From Acidobacteriota bacterium (GTDB lineage Bacteria > Acidobacteriota > Terriglobia > Bryobacterales > UBA6623): a stretch of 64,000 nt of DNA. Location: NCBI GenBank assembly GCA_016125275.1, contig WGMB01000002.1, positions 441,231 to 505,230 of the forward strand, written 5' to 3'. The notes beneath the pieces were generated by a model. The model saw only the letters and a program-made list of their open reading frames with translations, had not been told where the DNA came from and did no database searches. Below are positions 25,414-34,713 of the stretch, piece by piece; position 1 is the first letter of the stretch; each line of letters starts with the position of its first letter. Position numbers and translations under genes: made by a program.

Positions 25414-27708
25414 TCAGCGCTTCAGCAGCCACACCTCGGACACCTGCAGCCCCCGCCCGCTGCCGCCCAGCCCCGGCTCGCGGGTCCACGTCAGCGTCAG
25501 CTCGCCGTCCGCGGTGGCCTCCGCCGGAATGTCGAACTCCAGCGGCCGAAAGGGAATCGGGCGGGCCATCAAGCCGTGCACTTCGCGGCCCTCCGCCTCG
25601 AGCCGAATCTTCGGGTCCACCGTCTCGCCCGCGTACACCACCCGAACCACGTAGCGAGCCTTGCGGTCGAGGCCCGGGTAGCGCATCTGCAGCGGGCCGT
25701 CGTTCATCGCTTCGGCGTGGTCCAGCCAGGCGCGCGGAGCTTTGGCCAGCCGCACGTCGTTCTTGCTGTTGCGCCAAGCAAAGCCCATCAGCGCCGACCG
25801 CAGGTGCGCCGGGTCCTGCCGATACCCTTCGCCCCGCACTAGATGCGGCTGCAGCGACGTGTTGCCGAGATCGTCATAGAAGCCGCCGGGTCCCGGGTCG
25901 GTGCGGTGCAGCACGCTCCAGATCCGCTCTTGGCGCGCCTCCGGGGAGTCCAGGGCCCGGATCGCCGCGATCTCCGAGAGCAGGTAGCGGCGGTCATTCA
26001 GCGGCGCCTCGAAGCTGTCCAGCGTGGCGCCCCGCTCGGTCGCGATCGCCTGGTACTTGGAGACGCTCGTCTGCAAGCGAATGCTCTGGAACAGCGCCGC
26101 GGCAAGCTCGTACACGCGGGTGCGCCAAGCCGGCGCAACCTCCGCCGGCGCGTTCAGCTCCCGTTCCGCCTCCTCCACCGCGCCCGCCCGCAGCCAATCG
26201 AGGGCCCGCCCCTCCTGCGCCGTCTCGGCGATCAGACGCGCATGCACCGCCGCGTCGTAGTAGGCCCGGTACAGCAGCGACTGGAAGCGCCAGTCCGCCA
26301 GCAACCGCGGCGAGGCCCCCCGCTCGATTCCTTGGAATCGCTCAAGCGTCTGCTTCACGCCTTCGTTCGCCAGCAGCGGCCCGCGCCAGTTCCTCTCCAA
26401 ATCCAAAATCCCTTGCGCCAGCGCGTCGGCGTGCTCGGCGGAGATGTTCCACCGCGCGTAGTCCCGCAGAGCGTCCACGATCTCCACGTCGGGGTCCCAG
26501 CCCAGCGCGCTCCAAACCGCCTTGTTCACGTCGTCGTTCACGCCCTCCGAGTAGGAAATGAAGCCGACGGCGTATTCATCGAACAGCCGATAAATATTGG
26601 CCTGATCCACCGGACGCGGATTGATCACTTCCCTCCCCTCGGTCAGCGCGTAGGCCAAGTCCCAGTCGGGAACCGGATACTGTGCGTGCCGCGAGTGCGT
26701 GATGTCCGGGTAGCGCCGGATCGGGTAGCGCTGCGGCGTGCGTTGGCGCAGCTCCGGCAGGCTGATGCGGACCTGCGGGCCGAACACCAAACCCGTCAGC
26801 CAGGCGGGCTCGCCGTCGAGAATGCCGAAAAACTCCTCCATCCAGGCGGACGAAAAGCCCTGCGGCGCCATCCACATCTCGGCTCCGGGGTGGCGCTTGC
26901 GCAATTGGGCCGCCTGCTTCTCCAGCAGCGGCATCAAGTAGCGCGGCGCCGTGTGCCCTGGGTCGCCGCCCGGCACAAAGACAGCGTCGATGCGCGGCAG
27001 CGCCCGAAACACCTCGTCCCACTCGCGCAGCGCCAGCTCCACCGTCGCCGGGTTCGAGTAGTCCTCGTCCAGAGCGGGATACCAAATCCACACATCCAGG
27101 TCGTACTCGTCCAGAATGCGCGACATCTCGACCATCATCGGCAGCTTCGGCAGGGGGAAGTGCGGGCTGTCGTCGTCGTCATCCGAACGCGGCGGAATCA
27201 GCTCGATGGCGTTTGAGCCCCACAGCGCCAAGTCCCGGATGTACTGCTCCCACATCTCCACCGTGAACGCGTCGTAGGAGTTCGTCTTGGGCCGGTAGCC
27301 GAGCTGGTGTCCGCGGAGCTGAGCGGCGGGCTTGGACTCCACGTTCAGCGGCGCCTGGAGCCCTACGCGGCCCCCCGCCCAGTCGAGCGCTCGCAGAAAG
27401 CGCCCCGCCCCATACAGCGCCCCGCGTTTGTCGGAGCCCGCGATGTCGATGCGCCCCCCGTTCGTGGCGATGCGGTAGCCCTCCGGCCCGGGGACCGAGG
27501 GGTCCACGTGCAGGCGGATGGAGGCGACGTCCAGGGCCGCATTGGCCGATATCACCCTCCAGCGCAACCCCGTGCGCTCCTCGATCTCTTCGGACACGGC
27601 CTGGGCCGTTTTGCTCAGCTCGTCCGGCGCCAGGATCACGGCCTGCCGCAGATCAATCTGGCCGACACAAGGCAGAGCGGCGAGGAATAGAAAGGCGAGC
27701 GTGCGCAT
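25414..27708 (-). CDS. Secreted glycoside hydrolase, GH67 N-terminal-like
   Basis: A 764-residue secreted protein (signal MRTLAFLFLAALPCVGQ). After it comes a domain of the GH67/alpha-glucuronidase N-terminal type (RIDIAGSDKRGALYGAGRFL), which accompanies several hexosaminidase- and glucuronidase-like barrels. The barrel part includes QLRGHQLGYRPKTNSYDAF, NAIELIPPRSDDDDDSP, and DVWIWYPALDEDY, with many acidic residues suitable for catalysis. The C-terminus (about residue 640 on) is a beta-sandwich resembling carbohydrate-binding modules. The frame extends upstream to 28422, but the signal peptide marks 27708 as the start. The exact substrate is unknown; glucuronoxylan or related hemicellulose is a guess. 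Confidence 0.8.
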   Translation of the reverse strand: MRTLAFLFLAALPCVGQIDLRQAVILAPDELSKTAQAVSEEIEERTGLRWRVISANAALDVASIRLHVDPSVPGPEGYRIATNGGRIDIAGSDKRGALYGAGRFLRALDWAGGRVGLQAPLNVESKPAAQLRGHQLGYRPKTNSYDAFTVEMWEQYIRDLALWGSNAIELIPPRSDDDDDSPHFPLPKLPMMVEMSRILDEYDLDVWIWYPALDEDYSNPATVELALREWDEVFRALPRIDAVFVPGGDPGHTAPRYLMPLLEKQAAQLRKRHPGAEMWMAPQGFSSAWMEEFFGILDGEPAWLTGLVFGPQVRISLPELRQRTPQRYPIRRYPDITHSRHAQYPVPDWDLAYALTEGREVINPRPVDQANIYRLFDEYAVGFISYSEGVNDDVNKAVWSALGWDPDVEIVDALRDYARWNISAEHADALAQGILDLERNWRGPLLANEGVKQTLERFQGIERGASPRLLADWRFQSLLYRAYYDAAVHARLIAETAQEGRALDWLRAGAVEEAERELNAPAEVAPAWRTRVYELAAALFQSIRLQTSVSKYQAIATERGATLDSFEAPLNDRRYLLSEIAAIRALDSPEARQERIWSVLHRTDPGPGGFYDDLGNTSLQPHLVRGEGYRQDPAHLRSALMGFAWRNSKNDVRLAKAPRAWLDHAEAMNDGPLQMRYPGLDRKARYVVRVVYAGETVDPKIRLEAEGREVHGLMARPIPFRPLEFDIPAEATADGELTLTWTREPGLGGSGRGLQVSEVWLLKR

Positions 27709-27903
27709 GGGCTTTGGGTACGGGCGATCCGGAACCGGCATCCGCCGGAACCCAGAGATCGTAGCGCTCCCGGCGCCCCGGCGCCTACCTCCCGCCGTCT
27801 TCCCCGCTCCATGACAGCTCGATTGCAGCCCTTCCCCGCGCTGGTAAGCCCTCTCCAACCATCGGTATACTTCGAAAATTCGGCCCCCCGGGCCGCGCAT
27901 TTT

Positions 27904-29553
27904 ATGGCGATCTCTCGGCGTCACTTCCTCCAACGGTCGCTGGCCGGAGCCGGCGTCCTCTCCCTGCCCCAGGGCCTGCTCGCGGACCCGCCCTCGCCCG
28001 TCTTTCCGCTCGGCGTGGCCTCCGCAGATCCCCAACCCAACGGCGTCACCCTGTGGACCAAAGTCGACCCGGAAGCGGTTCCCGGCGCCGGCGCAGCCAT
28101 CCCTCTCGAGTACCAGATCGGCCTCGACCCCTCGTTCCCCATCGGAGGCCTCGTCAAGGGCTTCGTCGAAGCCCGCGAGTCCAGCGATTACACGGCCAAA
28201 ATCACCGTGCAGAACCCGGCTTTGTGGCCTTTCTTCCAGTACTATTACCGCTTCCGTCAAGGCGACAATTGGAGCCCCGTCGGCCGCTTCAAGACGTTGC
28301 CCGCCCCGGGCCAGTGGATCCCTTCGCTGCGGCTCGGCTTCCTCTCCTGCCAGGACTACACCAACGGATACTTCACCGCCCTGCAGGCCCTGGCCGTCGA
28401 AAACGTCGACTACGTCATCCACCTCGGCGACTACATCTACGAGAGCGTCGGCGACCCGCGCTTTCAGCAGAGCCAGATCCGGCCCATCGGCGCCCTACCC
28501 AGCGGCGGCGACGTCGTCCAAACCCTCGAAGACTACCGCTTCCTCTACCGCACCTACCGCCGCGACCCCTCCCTGCGGGCGCTGCACCAAAGCGCGGCCT
28601 TCATCCAGATCTGGGACGACCACGAGTTTCAGAACGACAGCTTCCGCGAGTTCCACCCCGACAACACCAGCGACCCCACCCAGCCCCAGCCCGAGCTGCG
28701 TAAGGCCGCCAATCAGGCCTGGAGCGAGTACACCGCCACGCCCATCGCCTTCGACCCCAACCAGGGCCCGCTGGATTTTCAAATCTACCGCCGCTTCGAC
28801 TTCGGCGATCTCGCCCGCCTCGTCGCCACCGACGAGCGCCTCTACCGCGACGGCCCGCCCTGCGGCTTCGAAGACCTCCAGCGCCAAATCACCTTCGGCT
28901 GCCCGGAGGTCTCCCGCCCCGACCGCACCATGCTCGGCGCCACCCAGCGCTCCTGGTTCCTCGACCAGATGAACAACTCCGGCGCCATCTGGAACGTCTG
29001 GGCCAACGAGGTCCTCGTCATGCCGCTCAAGCTCGGCTACGGCGATCCCCTCTTGCTTACGCTCGACGGCTGGGACGGCTACCCGGCCGAGCGCCACGCC
29101 CTCATGGCGGGCCTGCAGAACGTCCAGAACCTGGCGGCCATCACCGGCGACCTGCACTCCTTCATCGCCGGCCACCTCTACACCGACTTCGACAACATCT
29201 TCTCGCCGCGGGTCGGCGTGGAGATCATGGGCGGCTCGGCCTGCTCGGCCAACTTCGCCGACATCCTCGCCGCTCCCTCCAACCAGAGCCCGCCCAACGC
29301 CCCGGTCGGCAAGAGCCAACTCGACGCCGCCTTCCCCGACGGCTTGGTCGAGCTGCTGGTCCGCCTCAACAACCCTCACATCGAGTACTTCAACTCGTCC
29401 CGCCACGGCTACGGCGTGGTGGATCTCGGCCGCTGGTCCATGCGCTGCAAGCTGCGCGCCGTCGCCTCCGTCACGCAGCCCACGGCCGCCGTCGAAACCA
29501 TCGCCGACTTCACCGTCCTCAAAGACTGGAAGCAACTGCTACGCAACAGTTGA
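27904..29553 (+). CDS. PhoD-type alkaline phosphatase D family protein
   Basis: A 549-residue Tat-exported phosphatase (SRRHFLQRSLAGAGVLSLPQ). The N-terminal PhoD domain reads FPLGVASADPQPNGVTLWTK. The metallophosphatase core shows LGFLSCQDY, IHLGDYIYE (metal Asp), WDDHEFQND, and a late ITGDLHSFIAGHL, the usual order of Asp/His ligands for the Ca/Fe centre. It releases phosphate from phosphodiesters or monoesters outside the cell. The ATG at 27904 starts the Tat signal; an upstream in-frame start would bury it. It diverges from the glycoside hydrolase gene across about 195 bases. Confidence 0.93.
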   Translation: MAISRRHFLQRSLAGAGVLSLPQGLLADPPSPVFPLGVASADPQPNGVTLWTKVDPEAVPGAGAAIPLEYQIGLDPSFPIGGLVKGFVEARESSDYTAKITVQNPALWPFFQYYYRFRQGDNWSPVGRFKTLPAPGQWIPSLRLGFLSCQDYTNGYFTALQALAVENVDYVIHLGDYIYESVGDPRFQQSQIRPIGALPSGGDVVQTLEDYRFLYRTYRRDPSLRALHQSAAFIQIWDDHEFQNDSFREFHPDNTSDPTQPQPELRKAANQAWSEYTATPIAFDPNQGPLDFQIYRRFDFGDLARLVATDERLYRDGPPCGFEDLQRQITFGCPEVSRPDRTMLGATQRSWFLDQMNNSGAIWNVWANEVLVMPLKLGYGDPLLLTLDGWDGYPAERHALMAGLQNVQNLAAITGDLHSFIAGHLYTDFDNIFSPRVGVEIMGGSACSANFADILAAPSNQSPPNAPVGKSQLDAAFPDGLVELLVRLNNPHIEYFNSSRHGYGVVDLGRWSMRCKLRAVASVTQPTAAVETIADFTVLKDWKQLLRNS

Positions 29554-29583
29554 CGCCCGCCCTCCGCCGCGGCTGCGCCCCCT

Positions 29584-30039
29584 CTACTGCGGCGGCCCGT
29601 GGCTTGCCGTCGCAGCGGCGCGGCCGACTCGAACGACCCGCGTGCCGCCGGCGAGCGTGTCGTGCTTCCCCTGGCGAAGAGCGCTCGAGCGAACTGACAG
29701 GAAGATCCAGATCCAAGCGGCAAGGGCGATCAACGGCCCGGCAAAGGGAACCGCCCCGAGTACCGTAAACGCTTCTCGGATCAGCGCTTGCTTCAGAGTC
29801 GGTCGTCCGCCTTCCGGGCCGATCACGCGCAGGCCCACGACGCGCTTCCCCAGCGTTGCGCCCCAGACGGCGTCGCACAAAGCGAAGTACGCCCACACCC
29901 CAACCGCCGTCAGCAAAAGCCAATCAAAGCCGAAACCAATCCCCCACCCAAGCAGACCGCCGGTCGCCACGAGGACGACGGCGTCGAGTGCGCGCGCGGC
30001 CACGCGAATCGGGATCTCGGCGGGAGCAGGATGGCGCAC
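29584..30039 (-). CDS. RDD family membrane protein
   Basis: A 151-residue membrane protein with the family motif near the N-terminus (RVAARALDAVVLV: Arg, then Asp in the first helix). Three hydrophobic helices follow, with the conserved GATLGKRVVGLRV loop between the second and third. Proposed roles for the RDD family include ion or solute transport. It is third in an operon with a MarR regulator and a YdeI-type gene (26 bases behind the latter). Confidence 0.85.
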   Translation of the reverse strand: MRHPAPAEIPIRVAARALDAVVLVATGGLLGWGIGFGFDWLLLTAVGVWAYFALCDAVWGATLGKRVVGLRVIGPEGGRPTLKQALIREAFTVLGAVPFAGPLIALAAWIWIFLSVRSSALRQGKHDTLAGGTRVVRVGRAAATASHGPPQ

Positions 30040-30065
30040 AGTAGCCTCTTCAACGCTGGAGCAAT

Positions 30066-30506
30066 CTACGACAGCGAGTCCACGATCTTCGCGATGCGGC
30101 GGGCCCGGGTTTCCGGCTTCTTGGCTTCTTCCACTTGGCGCACGTATTCTTTTCGGCGCGAGGGCGCCGCGTCCTCAAACGCCCCCAGCGCTCTGGCTTG
30201 GCTCAGCGCGCTCTTCAGGTCGGGCGGGATCTCCGTCGCGCGCGGCTCGGTATCCAACTCCAGCGCAACCTCGAGCTCTTCCTCGCCGGACAGCCCCGCC
30301 GCCTTGCGGTTCTCCGCGCTCAGGCCGATCATGAACCGTCCGCCCATCGTCGCCACCGTCGAGCGGTACGTGTAGCCGTTCACGGTCACCCTCACGGCGG
30401 GTCTCTTGCTCTCACCCAACGCCGCTACGACGTCGGCGGGCACGACGATTCCCATCGCGTTCTTCGTGGGGTCTTTGTGGATCTTGGTGACGAATCTCTC
30501 CGGCAT
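30066..30506 (-). CDS. YdeI/OmdA-family (DUF1905) protein
   Basis: A 146-residue protein with two parts. Residues about 1-85 match the DUF1905 barrel (FVTKIHKDPTKNAMGIVVP, VTVNGYTYRSTVATMGGRFM). The C-terminus is the OmdA/YdeI helical tail (LKSALSQARALGAFEDAAPS, RKEYVRQVEEAKKPETRARR). Members are often linked to envelope or antimicrobial-peptide responses, yet their biochemistry is poorly known. It lies 9 bases after the MarR gene, so the regulator probably controls it. Confidence 0.88.
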   Translation of the reverse strand: MPERFVTKIHKDPTKNAMGIVVPADVVAALGESKRPAVRVTVNGYTYRSTVATMGGRFMIGLSAENRKAAGLSGEEELEVALELDTEPRATEIPPDLKSALSQARALGAFEDAAPSRRKEYVRQVEEAKKPETRARRIAKIVDSLS

Positions 30507-30515
30507 GGGTCCTCC

Positions 30516-31028
30516 CTAGCGCGATTTGGACGTCTTCTGCTTTCGCGTCTGGCGATAGGCCGGGTGCACTCCCGGCGTAATCCTCTGCTGCGCGGCGATC
30601 CGCGCCAGCAAGTCCTGAATCGTCGCCAGCTCGCTCTCGCTCAAGGCCGAGAACAGGTCCTCCTCGAGCTGACGCGTCACCTTCCCGACGGCGGTCAGGC
30701 TCTTCCGTCCTTCCCCCGTGAGATGGAGCTGGTACACGCGGCGGTCCCGGGGGCTGCCGCGCCTCTCGATGAGCTTTCGGCGCTCGAGCTCGTCGAGGAG
30801 CGAAACCAGCCGGCTGGGGAACATCCCCAGCGTCTCGCTCAGGGCCTGCTGGCTCATGCCGGGATTGCTCCCGAGCATGCGGAGAATGCCTGCGTGCTGC
30901 GGGATCAGCTCGAGGGCTTCGAGGCGCTCGCCGAAGCAGACCGCCGCGTGAGCGCCGACCTGGGACACGAGGAACGCAGGTCCCACGAGCGGGGCCGCGA
31001 TCCTCGTCTCCCCGGGCTGACCGTTCAT
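30516..31028 (-). CDS. MarR-family transcriptional regulator
   Basis: A 170-residue winged-helix regulator. The recognition region is MSQQALSETLGMFPSRLVSL, and the wing with its conserved DR is ERRGSPRDRRVYQLHLTGEG. The N- and C-terminal helices form the dimer core. It leads a short operon with the YdeI-type and RDD genes, and MarR proteins usually repress their own promoter. A well-formed promoter (31036-31064) sits so close that the ATG is at or near the transcription start, so the message is probably leaderless. The effector is unknown. Confidence 0.92.
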   Translation of the reverse strand: MNGQPGETRIAAPLVGPAFLVSQVGAHAAVCFGERLEALELIPQHAGILRMLGSNPGMSQQALSETLGMFPSRLVSLLDELERRKLIERRGSPRDRRVYQLHLTGEGRKSLTAVGKVTRQLEEDLFSALSESELATIQDLLARIAAQQRITPGVHPAYRQTRKQKTSKSR

Positions 31029-31035
31029 CTCAATG

Positions 31036-31064
31036 ATTATTCACTAAGAGAACGATCTTTGCAA
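31036..31064 (-). promoter_or_regulatory. Sigma-70-type promoter of marR operon
   Basis: On the minus strand TTGCAA (31059-31064) and AATAAT (31036-31041) are separated by exactly 17 bases. The -10 ends 7 bases before the marR ATG at 31028, so transcription would start on or next to the start codon. The AT-rich block stands out from the surrounding GC-rich DNA. It is also the likely site of MarR autoregulation, though no clear palindrome was identified. Confidence 0.65.
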
Positions 31065-31111
31065 AGCGTCGCTGGGAGGCTTGACCGCCCCGCCCCGACT
31101 CCTCGGCCCCC

Positions 31112-32167
31112 CTACAGCGGCAGCCGAGCCCGGGCGTAATCAATGCACTGTTGGTTGAGCTCGTCCTCCAACCGCAGCCGCTCCGCCGGGCTCAACCCGC
31201 TGATCCGCGGCAGCGGCTTCTTCGGCGGATGCTCCCGCACCCACTTCACCAGCATCGCCAAGTCCCTCGGCGGAACCGGACTCTTGTCATCGAAGACCTT
31301 CCAGTACTGCTCGGTGAACAGCGGCACTTCCAGCGGATCGCGCGTGATCATCTCGAGCTGAAAGATCATGTTCGGATCCTTCTTCTGGAGCATCGCCACC
31401 ACCGCCGGCAGGTCCAGGTGGCCGTCGCCGAAGCCCACCTCCGACAGCAGCACCCCGTCCTCATAGAAGTCCACGCCGATGTCCTTGAAGCTCACGAACA
31501 GCGTGTACGGCGCCAGCGTCTCGATCGTCTGCATCGGCGTCTCTACCAACGACACGTTGTTCACCATGTCCAGGCAGACGCCCACATACTCGCTGCCGGT
31601 GGAGCGCACCCAGGCCGCCAGCTCGTCGGACCGCCAGCCCTTGTGGTTCTCGATCGCCAGCGGCATCTTGTAGCGCCGCAGCACCGGCTCGGCCCGCTGC
31701 ACCGCCGTCTTGCACAGGGCGTCGAACTCGTGGAACTCCGCGGCGTTCTTGAACTGCTCGTAGCGGCGGCCGGAGAACGGGTCGTGCACTGCGGCGACGC
31801 GCCCGTCCATCTCCGCCAGAGCCTTCACGGTCGCCTCGTACTCGGGCAGCTCGTCGTCGCTGCGCGGCGTCCGCACCGCCGCCGTCAACCGCATGTCATA
31901 GCGGTTGAGCTGATCCCGCAGCCGCGCCAGCAGAGCCGCGTCGTGGCCCCCGCGCAGGTAGATGTGCGGCGCGCCCAGGCCCTTCTCGCGGTTGTACTCG
32001 ACGATGTCGAACTCTTGCCCGGCGTCGCGGGCCGCCCGGATGCGCGCTCCCAGCCCGGGCGTCGCCGACCCCATGTTCTTCAGGATTCGTCCGCTCGCCG
32101 CCGTGGCTGCGGTCGCGGCCAGGGCGGCGCCGCCGGCGGTCTGGAGCATCTCGCGTCGAGTCATCAT
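31112..32167 (-). CDS. Tat-exported TIM-barrel sugar isomerase/epimerase-like protein
   Basis: A 351-residue protein with a twin-arginine signal (TRREMLQTAGGAALAATAA). The mature part is a xylose-isomerase-like TIM barrel: MPLAIENHKGWRSDEL, YVGVCLDMVNNVSLVE, and FVSFKDIGVDFYED carry the usual Glu, Asp and His metal-site positions. The C-terminal strands include GDGHLDLPAVVAML. Many Acidobacteria encode such exported barrels with unassigned substrates. It is last in a reverse operon with the nucleoside-hydrolase-like, DUF1552 and DUF1592 genes (41 bases behind the first of these). Confidence 0.87.
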   Translation of the reverse strand: MMTRREMLQTAGGAALAATAATAASGRILKNMGSATPGLGARIRAARDAGQEFDIVEYNREKGLGAPHIYLRGGHDAALLARLRDQLNRYDMRLTAAVRTPRSDDELPEYEATVKALAEMDGRVAAVHDPFSGRRYEQFKNAAEFHEFDALCKTAVQRAEPVLRRYKMPLAIENHKGWRSDELAAWVRSTGSEYVGVCLDMVNNVSLVETPMQTIETLAPYTLFVSFKDIGVDFYEDGVLLSEVGFGDGHLDLPAVVAMLQKKDPNMIFQLEMITRDPLEVPLFTEQYWKVFDDKSPVPPRDLAMLVKWVREHPPKKPLPRISGLSPAERLRLEDELNQQCIDYARARLPL

Positions 32168-32208
32168 GGATCTCTTCTCGCCGGCCCGTCCGGCCGCGGG
32201 CCTCTCGG

Positions 32209-33300
32209 CTAGGGCTTGGCGGCCGGCGGCTTCGCCTCTTCCTGTTTCTTCTCGTCGTCTTTCTTCTCGTCGTCGACGATCTTCTTGAGGAAGCTCGGCA
32301 GTTCGCGCGCCGCCGGCATCGCCGGAATCACCGCGCGGAAGGCGGCGACCAGCGCCTCCTGCTGTCCCGCCCGCAGCGTCGCAAAGCGCACCCGCCCGTC
32401 CGGCGTCGGCCGGAAGCGCAGCGAGCCGTCGTCGCCCACCTCCGCCTCGCCGGGCTCGGAGAGCTCGAAGTACGGGCTGTCCGGACGCCCCGCCTCCAGC
32501 ACCGCCGCCGCGGCCTGCGTCGGCGCGTCATACGGCATCTTGCCGAACGCCTTGTAGGCCTCGGCCACCGGATGCTTCTCGGCCCAAGTGAAGTCCGCCT
32601 CCACGCTCGCCGCCGGGTAGCGCGCCTGCTCGCCCGTCGCGCGGCCGATCAGCACGATCGGCGTCGGCCAGTCCCGAAACAGCTTGCGCGCCGCCGCCAC
32701 GTCCGCCGCCAGCATCTCGTCCGGCGCCTCCGACGGCAAATCGCCCAGCGCCGCCACCAGCCGCCGCACCTTGCGTCCAATCAGCTCGCGGCCGCCGTTG
32801 AGCGCCAGCACCGCCGCCAGGCTCGTCGCCGGCCCGGCCAGCACCACCGCGGCGTTGCCGTCCTCTTCGGCCGTCAGCGCGTTGCGCAGCAGCGCCGCCG
32901 GGTCGGCCGTGTCGGTCACCTCATGCACTTCCTGCGGAAACTCCGGCTCACCGTCGGCCCCCTTCAGGGCCAGCACGGCCTCCAGCGGCGCGCTCGGCGC
33001 CGGCGCCGGATGCGCCTCCGCCATCCCGATCGGCAGCCCCCTGTAGCGCTGGAATCGTTCCGGAAAGTCCCGCAGATAGGCCTTGTTGTAGAAGCGCGCC
33101 ACGGCCTCACAAAACGCCGCGCCGTCCAGCCCGGAGCCCGTTACGCTCAGCGCCGCCACGCTGATGGCCGCGTCCTTCTCGGTCGCCAGCCCATACAGCG
33201 CGCCCAGCGCCAGGGCCTGGCCCACGCCACGCCCGATGGCGCAGTCGAACGCCACGCCGAGCGGCGCCGGCGGTGTTGGTTCCTTGGGTGAAGCTTGCAC
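32209..33300 (-). CDS. Nucleoside hydrolase-like protein, active-site Asp cluster altered
   Basis: A 363-residue protein resembling the inosine-uridine nucleoside hydrolase fold: an opening strand/helix (LGVAFDCAIGRGVGQALALG), then VVLAGPATSLAAVL in the middle and PIVLIGRATGEQARYP later. True hydrolases open with a DxDxxxDD calcium site; here only one Asp remains (FDCAIGRG), so classical hydrolysis is doubtful. The C-terminus is a charged Lys/Glu tail. The GTG at 33300 is the only start that includes the first strand. It lies 72 bases downstream of DUF1552 in the same operon. I infer a degenerate family member that may bind rather than cleave. Confidence 0.7.
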   Translation of the reverse strand: MQASPKEPTPPAPLGVAFDCAIGRGVGQALALGALYGLATEKDAAISVAALSVTGSGLDGAAFCEAVARFYNKAYLRDFPERFQRYRGLPIGMAEAHPAPAPSAPLEAVLALKGADGEPEFPQEVHEVTDTADPAALLRNALTAEEDGNAAVVLAGPATSLAAVLALNGGRELIGRKVRRLVAALGDLPSEAPDEMLAADVAAARKLFRDWPTPIVLIGRATGEQARYPAASVEADFTWAEKHPVAEAYKAFGKMPYDAPTQAAAAVLEAGRPDSPYFELSEPGEAEVGDDGSLRFRPTPDGRVRFATLRAGQQEALVAAFRAVIPAMPAARELPSFLKKIVDDEKKDDEKKQEEAKPPAAKP

Positions 33301-33372
33301 GTGTTGCCGCCTGCTTGCGTTCTACGGGGACCGCCCCCGCCCGGCGCCGTCGCCCGAGCGGGTTGCGGGGGC

Positions 33373-34713
33373 CTAGCTCAAATCCAACCCGGCCAGCCGC
33401 CCCGTGGAGTCGGCGAAGTTCTCCACCTTCACGCCCATCCGGTCCATCATCGACACGTACAGGTTCGTCATCGGCGTCTCCCGGCGGTACAGCACCCGCC
33501 GGCCCGGCGAAATCGTGCCCGCGCCGCGGCCCATGATCAGCGTTGGCAGGTCGTGGTGCGTGTGGGCGTTGCCGTCTGACAAGCCCGCGCCGTACACGAT
33601 CATCGAGTTGTCCAGCAGCGTCCCGTCGCCTTCCTGGATCGACGCCAGCTTCTCGATCCAGCCCGCGAACTGCTGCACGTGATACGTGTTGATCTGCGTC
33701 ACCTTCGCAATCCAGTCCGGGTTGTTACGGTGGTGCGTCAGCGGGTGGTGCCCGTCGGAGATGCCGATCTCGCGATACGGCCGCGAGGTGCCTTCGCGCG
33801 TCATCAAGAAGGTGAACACCCGGCTCATGTCCGACTGCAACGCCACCGTCAGCATGTCGCTCATCAGCTTGAAGTGCTCGGCAAAGTCGGCCGGCACGCC
33901 GTAGGGCTTGTCCATGCCGGGGTCGATCTGCTGATTCTCGGCCTCGGCGCGCTGCAACTGCCGCTCGATCTCGCGGATCGAGGTCAGGTACTCGTCGAGC
34001 TTGCGCTGGTCGGTCGGGCCCAGGTCGCCCATCAGGCTGCGGGTGTCTTCGGAAACGAAGTCGAGCACGCTCTTGCGGAACCGGCTGCGCTGCTCCCGGG
34101 CCTCCGAGCTCAAGTGCGCGTCCTTGCCGAAGAGCCGCTCGAACAGGTCCCGCGGATTCAGCGTCGGCGGCATCGGCTGCGTCTCGCTGCGCCAAGCCAA
34201 ATTGTTGGTGTAGGCGCAGGAGTAGCCCGAATCGCAGTTGCCCGCCTGCCGGGCGTCCTCCAACCCGAGCTCGATCGAAGGCAGCCGCGTCTGCTTGCCC
34301 ACCTCGTTCGCCACGATCTGATCGCAGGAGACGCCCGCCTGGATGTCCACCGCCGACTTGCGCGGATGCACGCCCGTCAAATACGAGCCACAGCAGCGCC
34401 CGTGGTCGCCCGGCCCGTCCTGCCAAGCCCGCCCCGAATTGTTCGTCAGGTTCGACAGCACCGTCATTTCCTGCTTGAACGGCTCCAGCGGCTTGAGGAT
34501 GCGCGGCAGCTCGCCCAGCGCCCCCACCTCCTTCGGCGTCCAGTTCTCCATGTCGATGCCGTTGGGCACGTACACGAAGCCCATCCGCAGCGGCCGGCCT
34601 CCGGGAACCTTGCTGGCGGCGAACGCCGGCGCCATCGCGTCCAGAAACGGCAAGGCTACGGCGGTTCCGAGACCACGCAGTAGAGTGCGGCGGGAAAGGG
34701 CTTTTCGGGTCAT
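33373..34713 (-). CDS. DUF1552 domain-containing exported protein
   Basis: A 446-residue protein with a twin-arginine-like N-terminus (LSRRTLLRGLGTAVALPFLD). It is the DUF1552 type, with MGFVYVPNGIDMENWTP near the start, GDHGRCCGSYLTGVHP in the middle and HHDLPTLIMGRGAG near the end. Such proteins are exported and always travel with DUF1592-type cytochrome proteins in Planctomycetes, Verrucomicrobia and Acidobacteria; their chemistry is unproven. The start overlaps the DUF1592 stop (ATGA), so they are co-translated. Confidence 0.93.
   Translation of the reverse strand: MTRKALSRRTLLRGLGTAVALPFLDAMAPAFAASKVPGGRPLRMGFVYVPNGIDMENWTPKEVGALGELPRILKPLEPFKQEMTVLSNLTNNSGRAWQDGPGDHGRCCGSYLTGVHPRKSAVDIQAGVSCDQIVANEVGKQTRLPSIELGLEDARQAGNCDSGYSCAYTNNLAWRSETQPMPPTLNPRDLFERLFGKDAHLSSEAREQRSRFRKSVLDFVSEDTRSLMGDLGPTDQRKLDEYLTSIREIERQLQRAEAENQQIDPGMDKPYGVPADFAEHFKLMSDMLTVALQSDMSRVFTFLMTREGTSRPYREIGISDGHHPLTHHRNNPDWIAKVTQINTYHVQQFAGWIEKLASIQEGDGTLLDNSMIVYGAGLSDGNAHTHHDLPTLIMGRGAGTISPGRRVLYRRETPMTNLYVSMMDRMGVKVENFADSTGRLAGLDLS

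Noticed and set aside
25250-25654. Short frame over tRNA-Leu
   Set aside because: It begins in the antisense of the tRNA and continues as a shadow of the glycoside hydrolase.
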